Shown: piece by piece, positions 16,082-24,510 of the stretch | How positions within the stretch are numbered: the first letter of the stretch is position 1 | Layout: every line of letters begins with the position of its first letter | Origin: Aliikangiella marina | Lineage (GTDB): Bacteria > Pseudomonadota > Gammaproteobacteria > Enterobacterales > Kangiellaceae | Direction of reading: 5' to 3' | Assembly: GCF_007004765.1 (NCBI RefSeq) | Contig: NZ_VIKR01000002.1 | Location: forward strand, 248,001-312,000 | DNA: 64,000 nt | Notes under the pieces: model-generated | Seen by the model: only the letters and a program-made list of their open reading frames with translations | Database searches by the model: none | What the model was told of the DNA's origin: nothing | Position numbers and translations under genes: made by a program

Positions 16082-16966
16082 TTATTGGTTATGGCCCGTA
16101 TTAAGGTTAAGTAAACCGTCGGTGCCGAAAGCGGTGTAGATCCCTTGGGTCAATTTTTCTAAATGCTCGTTGTAACCTTCGATGTGGTCTCCCATCCCCA
16201 TTTTATCGACTACGGTTCTAAATGGTCGCTCACCAGCTGGTGTATTGATCAGGCTTACAATAGCCTCAGATACTAACTTGGGATCTTGAGCAGGATTTTC
16301 AGCGAGTGCTTGTTCAAATCCTTCTTGTGATTGCTGAGGTGCATGAATAAAATCACCGTATAATTCATCGCGGCTGTTATCACTCGGGCGAATCAATCGA
16401 TCCATAAAAGAAGTTGGGAAGCCACCTGGTTCGACTAAACCAAAATCAATGCCAAACTGGGAAAGCTCTGTGCGATAGTTTTCGGTCAGTGCTTCTAATG
16501 CCCATTTTGAGGCATTGTAAGGACCGTAAAAAGGAATGGTCATTCTGCCGAGGATGCTCGAAACATTCAGTACGTATCCGGATTTTTTTTCGTGAAAGTG
16601 TTTTAACACGGCCCTGGTCATACGTTGTACACCGAATAGGTTAATTTCAAACAATTTTTGCATATCGTCAGTAGTGAAGTTTTCTGTCATTCCCATTACG
16701 CCAACGCCAGCATTGTTGATTAAAACATCGAGACCATCGGCGGCTTCGATCGCTGAAGCGACACCCAAATTAACACTATCTTCATTAGTAACATCGATTT
16801 CTACAACGTGAACACCTTTTGATCTCAGTGATTGAGCAATGTCTGAGTTTCTTCCCTCAGGATCGCGAATAGATGCCACAATGGTGTGACCTTCCGCTAG
16901 TAAAGCGTCAACAGCTAGTTGACCAAAACCACTGCTAGCGCCAGTAATAAGTATTTTTTTAGCCAT
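16082..16966 (-). CDS. short-chain dehydrogenase/reductase
   Basis: This 294-residue classical SDR has the cofactor loop GASSGFG (7-13), NNAGVG near 85-90, the catalytic serine in NVSSILGR near 136 and the YxxxK pair in YNASKWA near 150. It probably reduces or oxidises an alcohol/ketone substrate with NAD(P)H in the cytoplasm; the substrate cannot be inferred. It is divergent from the LysR regulator, a common arrangement for an enzyme controlled by that regulator. Confidence 0.9.
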   Translation of the reverse strand: MAKKILITGASSGFGQLAVDALLAEGHTIVASIRDPEGRNSDIAQSLRSKGVHVVEIDVTNEDSVNLGVASAIEAADGLDVLINNAGVGVMGMTENFTTDDMQKLFEINLFGVQRMTRAVLKHFHEKKSGYVLNVSSILGRMTIPFYGPYNASKWALEALTENYRTELSQFGIDFGLVEPGGFPTSFMDRLIRPSDNSRDELYGDFIHAPQQSQEGFEQALAENPAQDPKLVSEAIVSLINTPAGERPFRTVVDKMGMGDHIEGYNEHLEKLTQGIYTAFGTDGLLNLNTGHNQ

Positions 16967-17019
16967 TATTTTGTCCTCTAAAGGTTGGTTATTCGTAAAA
17001 ACAGGGTTAGTATGCAGTG

Positions 17020-17032
17020 TAGTTAAAAGCTA
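17020..17032. promoter_or_regulatory. candidate LysR-type operator
   Basis: TAGTTAAAAGCTA is a T-N11-A dyad with nearly matching half-sites, located in the 89-bp divergent region between the SDR and LysR genes. LysR regulators usually bind such sites in this configuration. It is a short motif, so chance occurrence is possible. Confidence 0.3.
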
Positions 17033-17055
17033 AACAATACAGGGTTTAAGAACTC

Positions 17056-17982
17056 ATGGTTCAGGATTTGAGAACGATAGGGTTTCAAGAGTTAATTGCT
17101 TTTGTTGAGGTTGTCAAGCAGGGCGGCATTACTGCCGCGGCTTCTGAGCTTGGCATAGCTAAGTCTGCGGTGAGCAACCAGGTGACTAAGTTAGAGCAAC
17201 GGCTCAATGTCAAACTGCTAAATCGACATTCAAGAAGAGTCTCGTTAACCAAGCAGGGTGAGCATTTGTTACCGAGGATAGAGTCCATGTTAGCGGAAGG
17301 TGAAAGGCTCTTTCAGGAAGCGGAGTTAGAAGAGAACTTACCCAAAGGCGTTGTCAGAATTGCCGCGACACCAGAGTTTTCGCAATTTGTGCTGGTGCAT
17401 TTTATTCCTCTAGTTCAACAAAAGTATCCTGACATTAATATCATTTTGAAAACAGCCTACAACTTCGAAGATATGCAAGATCCGGCTTTTGATTTTGCGT
17501 TTAGAATCAACCGCGTTAAAGACGAACGCTTAGTGGCGAAGGAAATCGGGCAGTTTCATCGGCGTTTTTATGCCAATCCTACTTTAGCCAACATTGAGCA
17601 GCTTAATCACCCTGCTGAGGTTACCCATTATCCTTGTCTTGGTTTTTCGAGTTCAACGACGAAACCTGTGTGGAGCACTAGAAATAAAAAAACTGATGAA
17701 ACCCAAGAAATTGCTATCTCTGCCAATACTTCAGTCTTAAGTTTCAATATTTTGGCGGAACTTGCTGCTAGTGGCCAAGGTATTTGTTACATCCCCAGTT
17801 TTGTTGTGTCACACTACCGGGAAAATGGCAGCTTGATTCATTTGCTTCCAGATTGGCAGTCAAGTCCGGCTAAAGTATTTTTAGCTTATCGCTATGGATC
17901 TGATCGAATTGCCAGGGTGCGAGCTGTTTTAGATTTAGCCAAAGAATGTTTGCCCAAATTAATTGAGAGTAAATTCGCTTAG
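17056..17982 (+). CDS. LysR-family transcriptional regulator
   Basis: This 308-residue protein has an N-terminal winged helix-turn-helix (about residues 9-66, including AASELGIAKSAVSNQVTKLE and LLNRHSRRVSLTKQGE) and a C-terminal periplasmic-binding-protein-like effector domain (about 95-300). It resembles the CrgA/DsdC-like branch used near redox genes. Divergence from the SDR and the reductase suggests it controls them. The threonine-aldolase-like gene follows after 14 bp. Confidence 0.92.
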   Translation: MVQDLRTIGFQELIAFVEVVKQGGITAAASELGIAKSAVSNQVTKLEQRLNVKLLNRHSRRVSLTKQGEHLLPRIESMLAEGERLFQEAELEENLPKGVVRIAATPEFSQFVLVHFIPLVQQKYPDINIILKTAYNFEDMQDPAFDFAFRINRVKDERLVAKEIGQFHRRFYANPTLANIEQLNHPAEVTHYPCLGFSSSTTKPVWSTRNKKTDETQEIAISANTSVLSFNILAELAASGQGICYIPSFVVSHYRENGSLIHLLPDWQSSPAKVFLAYRYGSDRIARVRAVLDLAKECLPKLIESKFA

Positions 17983-17996
17983 GATTTACTTTTAAA

Positions 17997-19058
17997 TTGT
18001 TGAATAGTTACCGGATAGAAAATACGAGTATGCGTTATTTAGGAATGCCAGACAAAAGCCAACAAGATTGGCTGCAGCAATTAGCTAAGTCAGCTTATAT
18101 TAATAATGAAATCGATTATTACAATGAAGGCGAGCTCGTACAGCAATTAGAAGCGCGAGTTGCAAAAATTCTCGGTAAGCCATCAGCATTATTTTTTACT
18201 AAAGGCATGGTCGCACAATTTAGTGCGTTTAAAGCGGTTGAAGAAATGACCGGTAGCAATAAACTTGCACTTCATCCTCTCTCACATTTAGCTTATGACG
18301 AAGCAGATAGTTATCAGGCGCTATTGGGCTTTAGTGGATTATCGCTGGGAAAAGATAAACCTTTTGGCCTCGATGAACTCAAGTCGTTAAAAGAAACTCC
18401 TTCGATTGTTTCTATCGAACTACCATTAAGAAGAGCAGGCTTCTTGTTGCCAGAATGGGATTCACTTTGCGCAATGAGCCAGTGGTGCGAGAAGAATAAA
18501 GTACATCGGCATATGGATGGTGCAAGGTTATGGGAGTCGGTTCATTATTATCAAAAAACTGAAAGTGAAGTCGCTGAGTTGTTCGACAGTGTTTATGTTT
18601 CCTTGTACAAAGGACTGGGTGCGATGGGGGGGGCTATTCTGGCTGGTGAGAATGATTTTATTGCGCAGTGTAAAGAGTGGCGAACTCGATTTGGTGGAAA
18701 CTCCTATACCGTATTCCCGTTCGTTATCAGTGCACTAGATGGCTTGGATAATAATCATAAAAATATACCTAGCTATGTTTTACGAGCGAAACAACTCGCT
18801 GAGCGTTTAAGGGAATTTTCTCAACTTAAAGTTCCTGAACCCTTTACCAATGGCTTTTTCATATTTTTATCTGGCGATCAAGAGGCACTGAATCACAAAG
18901 CGCAGCAATTGAATGAGGCGATGGGGCTTAAGTTGTTCAATGCGGTTACGAAATTTCCAGGTAGTGAACAACTGATGATAGAAATACAAATTGGTGCCCG
19001 TCATAATGAAATTAGTGATGATGAGATTTGTGATTACTTCAGGCAATTACTGGAGTAG
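17997..19058 (+). CDS. threonine-aldolase-family PLP enzyme
   Basis: This protein of up to 353 residues has the beta-eliminating-lyase/threonine aldolase fold. HRHMDGARLWESV near residue 169 supplies the Asp and Arg that contact PLP, and VYVSLYKGLGAMGGAIL near 202 carries the PLP lysine. The expected reaction is cleavage of threonine, allo-threonine or a related beta-hydroxy amino acid to glycine and an aldehyde. The start is uncertain: TTG at 17997 has AGGA 12 bp upstream, whereas ATG at 18030 (MRYLGMPDK) would give 342 residues. It may be in the same transcript as the LysR gene. Confidence 0.85.
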   Translation: MLNSYRIENTSMRYLGMPDKSQQDWLQQLAKSAYINNEIDYYNEGELVQQLEARVAKILGKPSALFFTKGMVAQFSAFKAVEEMTGSNKLALHPLSHLAYDEADSYQALLGFSGLSLGKDKPFGLDELKSLKETPSIVSIELPLRRAGFLLPEWDSLCAMSQWCEKNKVHRHMDGARLWESVHYYQKTESEVAELFDSVYVSLYKGLGAMGGAILAGENDFIAQCKEWRTRFGGNSYTVFPFVISALDGLDNNHKNIPSYVLRAKQLAERLREFSQLKVPEPFTNGFFIFLSGDQEALNHKAQQLNEAMGLKLFNAVTKFPGSEQLMIEIQIGARHNEISDDEICDYFRQLLE

Positions 19059-19135
19059 TGTGAGTGCTTTTGCCATATTGTTGCTGGTCTTAATTCGAAC
19101 CTTCGAGGAGCTTGTTGTTTCCTCAAACCAGACAT

Positions 19136-19452
19136 TCAAAAGAACCCGTCATCTCGACCGTAGTGGAGAGATCTCCCAAAGTTTTGCAAGTCCTCCCAAG
19201 TTGGATTAGCCGCATCTATCAATTTAATTTTCTTTACTCTTCGCCACTTCTTAATTTGTTTTTCTCTTTGGATAGCATCGAGACTGCTAAAATATTCCTC
19301 AAAATAAACTAGCTTATTTAGATTGTAGCGTCGGCAAAAACTATTGTATTTAGCGTTTGAATGCTCAAAAGCCTCCTCTCTAAGTTATTACTTACACCAA
19401 CATAAAACACATTATTGTGAGTGTTAGTGAGAATATAGACAAAGTAATTCAT
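19136..19452 (-). pseudogene. frameshifted GIY-YIG nuclease gene
   Basis: From ATG at 19452 the minus strand reads MNYFVYILTNTHNNVFYVGV followed by SNNL, a clear GIY-YIG (UvrC-type/YhbQ-like) start. Around 19375-19385 the frame breaks; a neighbouring frame continues with EHSNAKYNSFCRRYNLNKLV, YFEEYF, IQREKQIKKWRR and ends FGRSLHYGRDDGFF before a TGA at 19136-19138. The two halves together make a typical protein of about 105 residues, so one small indel has inactivated it. The last codons lie inside an inverted repeat whose partner is upstream of the start. A sequencing error at the frameshift would restore the gene. Confidence 0.8.
19148..19169. repeat. 22-bp inverted repeat, left copy
   Basis: GTCATCTCGACCGTAGTGGAGA here is the exact reverse complement of 19539-19560. 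The pair brackets the GIY-YIG pseudogene, and this copy encodes the end of its reading frame (the SLHYGRDD region). Confidence 0.9.
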
Positions 19453-19538
19453 TGATCAACAAGACTCCTTTGGCATAAATATAACGAAGTCTTCGGCAGC
19501 ACTGATATAGTTGATATCTTCTATGTCTGTAGGAGAAC

Positions 19539-19560
19539 TCTCCACTACGGTCGAGATGAC
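19539..19560. repeat. 22-bp inverted repeat, right copy
   Basis: TCTCCACTACGGTCGAGATGAC perfectly mirrors 19148-19169 and lies 87 bp upstream of the GIY-YIG start. Together they look like the ends of a small repeat-bounded cassette or two members of a dispersed extragenic repeat family. Confidence 0.9.
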
Positions 19561-19664
19561 AGAATAAAGTTGAGGTTTAGTAATTTTGACTGACTCGTTT
19601 GTGCTGTTCGGAGCCATTCAAACCTGATTGTATCCCTCAACATCTCAGATTCCAAAGTTTTCGT

Positions 19665-19964
19665 TCAAACATGCAGCCCACTGACAAATAACGAAGGAAA
19701 AAAGAAACTAAATGATAAAAATGCAGGTCCAGATAACAACAGGAAAACAGTACAAAATAAAATATTTACAGTAAATATCTTCGGCTTAACTAGAGCACTA
19801 TCTAAAACAATTTCCTTCACAATTCTAAAATCTGTTTTAAGATTGTCTCTTATAATCCTAAGTCTTTCTAAAAGCGGTTTAAAATAAAACATTAAAAAAC
19901 TAAACGCCAATTCAATTCCACCAACGTCGACTAGAATCATCAATTCAGGCGCAAAACTTGCCAA
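19665..19964 (-). CDS. hypothetical membrane protein
   Basis: The frame encodes two or three hydrophobic helices separated by a short basic cytoplasmic segment (PLLERLRIIRDNLKTDFR). The TTG at 19964 gives 99 residues, but the frame stays open upstream to a CTG at 20003, adding KKIIIGAAIVLL, which completes the first helix; the true start is therefore unsure. No family is recognised. There is no strong ribosome site, so this may be a decayed or spurious gene. Confidence 0.4.
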   Translation of the reverse strand: MASFAPELMILVDVGGIELAFSFLMFYFKPLLERLRIIRDNLKTDFRIVKEIVLDSALVKPKIFTVNILFCTVFLLLSGPAFLSFSFFFPSLFVSGLHV

Positions 19965-20075
19965 TAAAACGATAGCAGCTCCGATAATTATTTTCTTAGA
20001 CAGACTTAGCTCTTTCTAGTTATTCATTCAGCTCCCAGTTTACTTTTCTCGTCTGGACAAATACAAGCTCTTAAA

Positions 20076-20519
20076 TCAGAACGCTTTACCACATTCTTGG
20101 CAAAATTTTGAGTCTTCTTCATTTAACTTGTTGCAGTAGGTACATTTGATCATCACAACTCTTTTAGGATTACTTGCAAGGTCAATTTCTGCTTCCTCCA
20201 GAGCATCTTTTAACATGCCACCTTTCATTCGGCTAAAAGGCTCGAGTTCTTCTCTACCTTTTTCTGGATCTAAAATAATGCCAGAACCTGATAAACCTTT
20301 CTCGCCTATGCTTCGAACAACTGAACCAATGTAAAGAATAGCAAAGCCTGCGAAAGACCATCCGAAACTTGAAGCTATATCAGATTCCACTACTGGATCA
20401 CCTGTTATGGCAGAAATAATAGTCACAAACACAGATGCAAATAATATTATTCCTATTAACATCAATAGCATGCCCAGGTAATAGGTGATTTTTCTTGTTT
20501 GTGATAGCTTTCTAGACAT
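20076..20519 (-). CDS. two-helix membrane protein with C-terminal zinc ribbon
   Basis: This 147-residue protein has two predicted membrane helices (about 13-36 and 48-70), a linker and a C-terminal zinc-ribbon (CTYC near 125, CQEC near 140). This resembles the small zinc-ribbon membrane proteins scattered through bacterial genomes. An AGGTATG context precedes the ATG. The function is unknown, and there is no clear operon partner. Confidence 0.7.
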   Translation of the reverse strand: MSRKLSQTRKITYYLGMLLMLIGIILFASVFVTIISAITGDPVVESDIASSFGWSFAGFAILYIGSVVRSIGEKGLSGSGIILDPEKGREELEPFSRMKGGMLKDALEEAEIDLASNPKRVVMIKCTYCNKLNEEDSKFCQECGKAF

Positions 20520-20931
20520 ACCTTTCCCTTTTATTAGTAATTATTTTGCTGGTGTGCTTCGTCAACCACTTTGTATCCGAACTTTCGTCTTAACGAATAA
20601 TTAATTGTTTTATTTCAAAAATAATTAATACTAGAGTCAATGCGATGTTATGAGAGTCAGCTGTTACCTTTCAGATTCTAACTTTCTTCCGACTCATCCA
20701 GAGTAGCAGGGTCATATTACTTGCTCTGTTGAATGACTGCTTTTACTACAAAACATAGACAGGCACAATATCATGAATAACCTACAATACAAGTAGCAAT
20801 ACTCTCTATCTTAAATGGTATAGATGAGAAATATGCTCAGGTGAAGGTAAGAAATCACTTAATTTTGTCTTTCTTGAACTATTGGTGTCTTGATCTAATG
20901 TCGTTAAGATTGATTGGTATGAGTTACCTAA
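20520..20931. other. 412-bp gap without a gene
   Basis: The gap lies between the zinc-ribbon gene and phzF-like gene, both on the minus strand. It is AT-rich and has no supported ORF. Its only clear structure is the left copy of the direct repeat around 20755-20797. Confidence 0.6.
20755..20797 (+). repeat. 43-bp direct repeat, copy A
   Basis: It matches 21784-21826 at 37 of 43 positions with no gaps; the shared core is GGCACAATATCATGA. The two copies bracket the phzF-like gene, one after its stop and one just before its start. Confidence 0.8.
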
Positions 20932-21762
20932 TTACTCAATAAATCTGACTGCCCCAGAAATTCTAATCGACGATCCTGGGATATCTGAAAATTTGGCGTT
21001 TATTAACGAGCGCGAGCCCATATCTTCACCCTGTACGATATTTATTTCCCCAGAATGCGGCCACCTTATATCTCTCAGATAACCAGCAAATGCCGCGGAT
21101 GCAGCGCCGGTAGCCGGATCTTCATAGACTCCTCCAGAAGCAAAAGGATTTCTAGTATGAAATAGTTGTTCATTTTCGCAGTAGACCAACATGATTGTCA
21201 CAAGATCGAATTTACGCATAAAAGTTCGACCTTCATCTAGATCGTATTTCATTGCACTCAATAACGCGCGCGATTTGAGCGTAATTATTAGATGCTCTGC
21301 GCCACCATTGGCTCGGGCTGGCGGTATTGATTGATTTAAGTCTTCGGTTGAGTAACCAAATATATTTAGCGCTTCCGACAACATGCTTTCATCGGTCGAT
21401 TGTGAAGTGGTTTCTGGAGACTGTAATGCCGCAGAATAGAGATCATTCTCCACAAAACCTTCTACGGTTATTTTTGCTTCGTTCAAGATAAGCGGGTAGA
21501 CATCTTGACCTTGCTCTTTTGCGAGTGCAGCACCTAGTGCGATAGTTGCGTGCCCACAAAACGCAACTTCCGATTCGGGTGAGAAATAACGTACGCGCCA
21601 ACCATCTTCAATTGGCGCAGCGAAAGCTGTTTCAGAATATCCTACTTGTGCTGCAATGGATTGCATTTCTGCTTCACTCGGAAGCGAATCGGAAATTAAA
21701 ACCCCCGCAGGATTACCGCCACTAGCACCGTCTGAAAAAGCCGATAGCCTTTGTATGTTCAT
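20932..21762 (-). CDS. PhzF-family protein
   Basis: Starting at ATG 21762 the protein has 276 residues; an upstream ATG at 21795 would add eleven residues that read through the 43-bp direct repeat and is unlikely. PhzF/DAP-epimerase-fold features are present: SDGASGGNPAGVLI near the N-terminus, GYSETAFA with the catalytic-type Glu near 45, EVAFCGHATIALGAA near 65 and DPATGAASAAFAGYL near 223. The family includes the phenazine isomerase and many uncharacterised relatives. No phenazine genes are nearby, so an isomerase or proline-racemase-like role is only possible. Confidence 0.9.
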   Translation of the reverse strand: MNIQRLSAFSDGASGGNPAGVLISDSLPSEAEMQSIAAQVGYSETAFAAPIEDGWRVRYFSPESEVAFCGHATIALGAALAKEQGQDVYPLILNEAKITVEGFVENDLYSAALQSPETTSQSTDESMLSEALNIFGYSTEDLNQSIPPARANGGAEHLIITLKSRALLSAMKYDLDEGRTFMRKFDLVTIMLVYCENEQLFHTRNPFASGGVYEDPATGAASAAFAGYLRDIRWPHSGEINIVQGEDMGSRSLINAKFSDIPGSSIRISGAVRFIE

Positions 21763-21783
21763 ATTTCTATCCAATAAACAAAT

Positions 21784-21826
21784 ATAGACTGGCACAATAT
21801 CATGACTAATTTACAACACAAGCAGC
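21784..21826 (+). repeat. 43-bp direct repeat, copy B
   Basis: This is the second copy of the 20755-20797 element, located just upstream of the phzF-like start. Confidence 0.8.
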
Positions 21827-21848
21827 GCCAAACTATTCTATCTACTCA

Positions 21849-22133
21849 TCAGCTAGAGCTGTTGGAGTCTTTGCTTTCACCCGCGCTGTCTTTGTTATTG
21901 ATATGCTTTTTCATCAATTCCGAAAGTTCGCCAGCTTGTTTAATACAATCTCTCTTTTTCTGACCACTTAAATTATTGCATGAGGGCATTTTATCAAGTT
22001 TCTTTTGGTGTTGAACTTCGTCATAAATTGCTTCGCTCATTTTAATCATGCCAAAGAGAGTGGCTTGGTCTTGAGCGCAGCCTACTACGATTGATGAACA
22101 GCAGACAAAAATTATTAACTTTAAAAACCTCAT
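21849..22133 (-). CDS. small lipoprotein
   Basis: This 94-residue protein has a signal peptide with lipobox SIVVGC (Cys19). Its mature part of about 75 residues is polar, includes two cysteines (PSCNN and RDCIK) that could form a disulfide, and ends in a Ser/Lys/Asp-rich tail. No family is recognised. It lies 100 bp after the S41 gene on the same strand. Confidence 0.65.
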   Translation of the reverse strand: MRFLKLIIFVCCSSIVVGCAQDQATLFGMIKMSEAIYDEVQHQKKLDKMPSCNNLSGQKKRDCIKQAGELSELMKKHINNKDSAGESKDSNSSS

Positions 22134-22233
22134 TTTGGCGATTTTCCTAGATGCGATAAGTCATTCTAGCTGGCAGAGCAGATTCATGTTGAGCGTTTTA
22201 ATAGACTTTAAAGCAAATGTTATTAAATCGACT

Positions 22234-23652
22234 TTAAAGGTTCAACAAAAAAAGCACTTCTTCAATTTGAGGATCTTTTTTTGTTGATATAGTTATAAAC
22301 GACGATTTGCTCACAACATTCGGATTTATCCTAACTCCCTCTTTTTCATTAGCGTCACTATCATATACCCTATAGTTGGGCACCGTAAATATCCAGCCAT
22401 TCGCCAGAGATTTAACCAAAGTGGGCGACCATGTTCCTCTACTTGGCTCACCAAATGTTTTTACTCTTTGGTCGGCAAGTAGGTTATGGGTTAAATACTC
22501 TGCGGCTGAAGCTGTTCGATGACTAATTAAAACCCATATCTCCTTAATATGTTGAAAGCGGTTTCGGTTTTGCGCTTCTACAACACCTAATGAAACTGGG
22601 GGGGTTACTTGTTGGCCGTAAACCATTGAGCCTGTGGTTCGTGCTATATCTTTCTTACTTGCGATAATCGCTGCCGCAATTTGATTGGCAAATTTGATTG
22701 AGCCGCCTTCGTTAAATCGTAGATCGATAATCAGTTTCTCTTGCTTTCGCGAATCTCGAGCGACTTGTCTTAAAACCGACTTTAATTCATTTTCTGAACG
22801 AGTTGAATAGTTGTCCAAAGGCGCAAAATTAATCAGTCGATTGATTTGAAAATAGTAAACGGACGAATTGATCTTCCCCGCATTGATCGCTTTATGCGCA
22901 TATTCACGAATCTTTGATTTTGAATAGTTTTGGTTAATAAATTTAACTGTACCTTTTGCTGCGTCAACTAAGTCCTCGGAAGACAGTGAGTTATTATTCT
23001 GACCACTCTTATGCCACCAATTGTTAGCGATTGACGAAATAAATATATGCTGATCACTTAGTTCATCAATAAAATTAGTAAAAACCTTGAACAGTTCCTG
23101 TTCGATGGTTTCAATATTATTATTAGCGATGACGTTATTGGCCTCTGCCCGGTACTGCGCTAGTAATTTTTCTTTATCGAGCTTTCTCACTTTAAATCCA
23201 GCGTAATACTGTTCAAAGTTATAAAAGAAACCCTCTGCAATCGAGTGCCAAGATTCATCACCTTCCAACTGACAATTGCCTGGCAGTTGATTCACTCGAG
23301 TCATCTTTATCCGTTCAGGTGTAGAGAAACGTTCAATATGAATTCGATTAAAATTTCTTCGCTCGACATGAATCTTTGCGTAGGCAATTCGCTCTTGCCA
23401 TATAGGGCCTACTGGGGGTAGGAGGGCACCGTTTGGTCTAAAGCATTGGTGTCCATCGATTTGATAACTCAAGTAGTAGTGCTGACGAATATCAAAAGCG
23501 ATACCAACTTCTTCAGCGATCCAGAAACCTTTCCAAGGATGATTGTTTTCGCGATCTGCAGCGAAGGATGTACTGGGTAAGATATAAAAAAGAATTAAGC
23601 CTAAAAAGCTTAAGCAAATAGTGATTAACTTAATACTATTCGCTTTGTTCAT
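22234..23652 (-). CDS. exported S41-family peptidase-like protein
   Basis: This 472-residue protein starts with a signal peptide (residues 1-31, ending TSFAA). Its C-terminal half is a tail-specific-protease fold: IDLRFNEGGS near 305 and SHRTASAAEYL near 380 with the nucleophile serine. At the position where CtpA-type enzymes carry the catalytic Lys it has GEPSRG (Arg), so it fits the S41B/IRBP-like branch. No PDZ domain is evident. The ATG overlaps the end of panC by 17 bp, so translation is probably coupled. Confidence 0.82.
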   Translation of the reverse strand: MNKANSIKLITICLSFLGLILFYILPSTSFAADRENNHPWKGFWIAEEVGIAFDIRQHYYLSYQIDGHQCFRPNGALLPPVGPIWQERIAYAKIHVERRNFNRIHIERFSTPERIKMTRVNQLPGNCQLEGDESWHSIAEGFFYNFEQYYAGFKVRKLDKEKLLAQYRAEANNVIANNNIETIEQELFKVFTNFIDELSDQHIFISSIANNWWHKSGQNNNSLSSEDLVDAAKGTVKFINQNYSKSKIREYAHKAINAGKINSSVYYFQINRLINFAPLDNYSTRSENELKSVLRQVARDSRKQEKLIIDLRFNEGGSIKFANQIAAAIIASKKDIARTTGSMVYGQQVTPPVSLGVVEAQNRNRFQHIKEIWVLISHRTASAAEYLTHNLLADQRVKTFGEPSRGTWSPTLVKSLANGWIFTVPNYRVYDSDANEKEGVRINPNVVSKSSFITISTKKDPQIEEVLFLLNL

Positions 23653-24499
23653 CCGTTAAATTAACTTCCAAGTTATCGATGAGTCTCGGTTGGCCTAACC
23701 AAGCTGCAGCGGCGATTAAAAGATGATTGTCACTAGAACTTGCGCTTTCCAGATCACTTTGTCTTACGATTTCAAAATAGTCGACTTTAAAGCCTGCATC
23801 GCTGAGTAGCTTCACTGCGTTTTCTTTGAGCGGTTCAATCGGCGATCTTTGGTGAAGCTTTTCAGCAGTATTGAGAATTATTTTTCGTAAATAACTCGCT
23901 TCCTCAAGTTCTCGCTTTGTTAGGTAACCATTACGTGAGCTCATCGCTAAACCATTGTCTTCTCGAACGATATCGCCGCCGATGATTTCAATTGGCATCA
24001 TCAGGTCATTCACCATTGTCTTAATGACTTGAAGTTGCTGGTAATCTTTCTTACCGAAGATAGCGACATTGGGTTGTACAATGTTGAACAAAATATTAAC
24101 AACGGTTGTTACGCCTCGAAAGTGTCCCGGGCGACTTGCTCCGCAAAGTTTTTCTGTTAATCGATTGGCTTCTACACTGGTGTGGATGTCTTTTCCGAGT
24201 GGGTATACTTGGTCAATAGTTGGCGTAAAAACGAAGTCGGTTCCTTTTGCTTCAAGTTTACTAAGATCATCATCCATCGTTCGTGGATAATTCCCGAAAT
24301 CTTCGTTAGGACCAAACTGCATTGGATTAACAAAAATACTTGCTACAACGATGTCAGCTTTGGTTTTCGCAATATCGATCAGTGATAAGTGACCTTGATG
24401 AAGGTTGCCCATGGTGGGAACAAAGCCAATAGTTTTCCCTGCTTGCTTAAGGCGAAGCATTGTTGACTGAAGCTGCTTAGGATCTTGAATAATTTCCAC
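23636..24499 (-). CDS. panC: pantothenate synthetase PanC
   Basis: PanC joins pantoate and beta-alanine using ATP to form pantothenate, the coenzyme A precursor. The 287 residues have the HIGH-like motif in FVPTMGNLHQGHLSLI (near 25-40), FVNPMQFGPNEDF near 57 and the KMSKS-like loop SSRNGYL near 187. The length is normal. It follows panB by 11 bp on the same strand, and its 3' end overlaps the S41 peptidase gene. Confidence 0.97.
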   Translation of the reverse strand: MEIIQDPKQLQSTMLRLKQAGKTIGFVPTMGNLHQGHLSLIDIAKTKADIVVASIFVNPMQFGPNEDFGNYPRTMDDDLSKLEAKGTDFVFTPTIDQVYPLGKDIHTSVEANRLTEKLCGASRPGHFRGVTTVVNILFNIVQPNVAIFGKKDYQQLQVIKTMVNDLMMPIEIIGGDIVREDNGLAMSSRNGYLTKRELEEASYLRKIILNTAEKLHQRSPIEPLKENAVKLLSDAGFKVDYFEIVRQSDLESASSSDNHLLIAAAAWLGQPRLIDNLEVNLTDEQSE

Positions 24500-24510
24500 G
24501 GAACACCTTA

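Noticed and set aside
19112-19312. Plus-strand frames over the GIY-YIG remnant
   Set aside because: They are opposite-strand shadows of a recognisable nuclease pseudogene.
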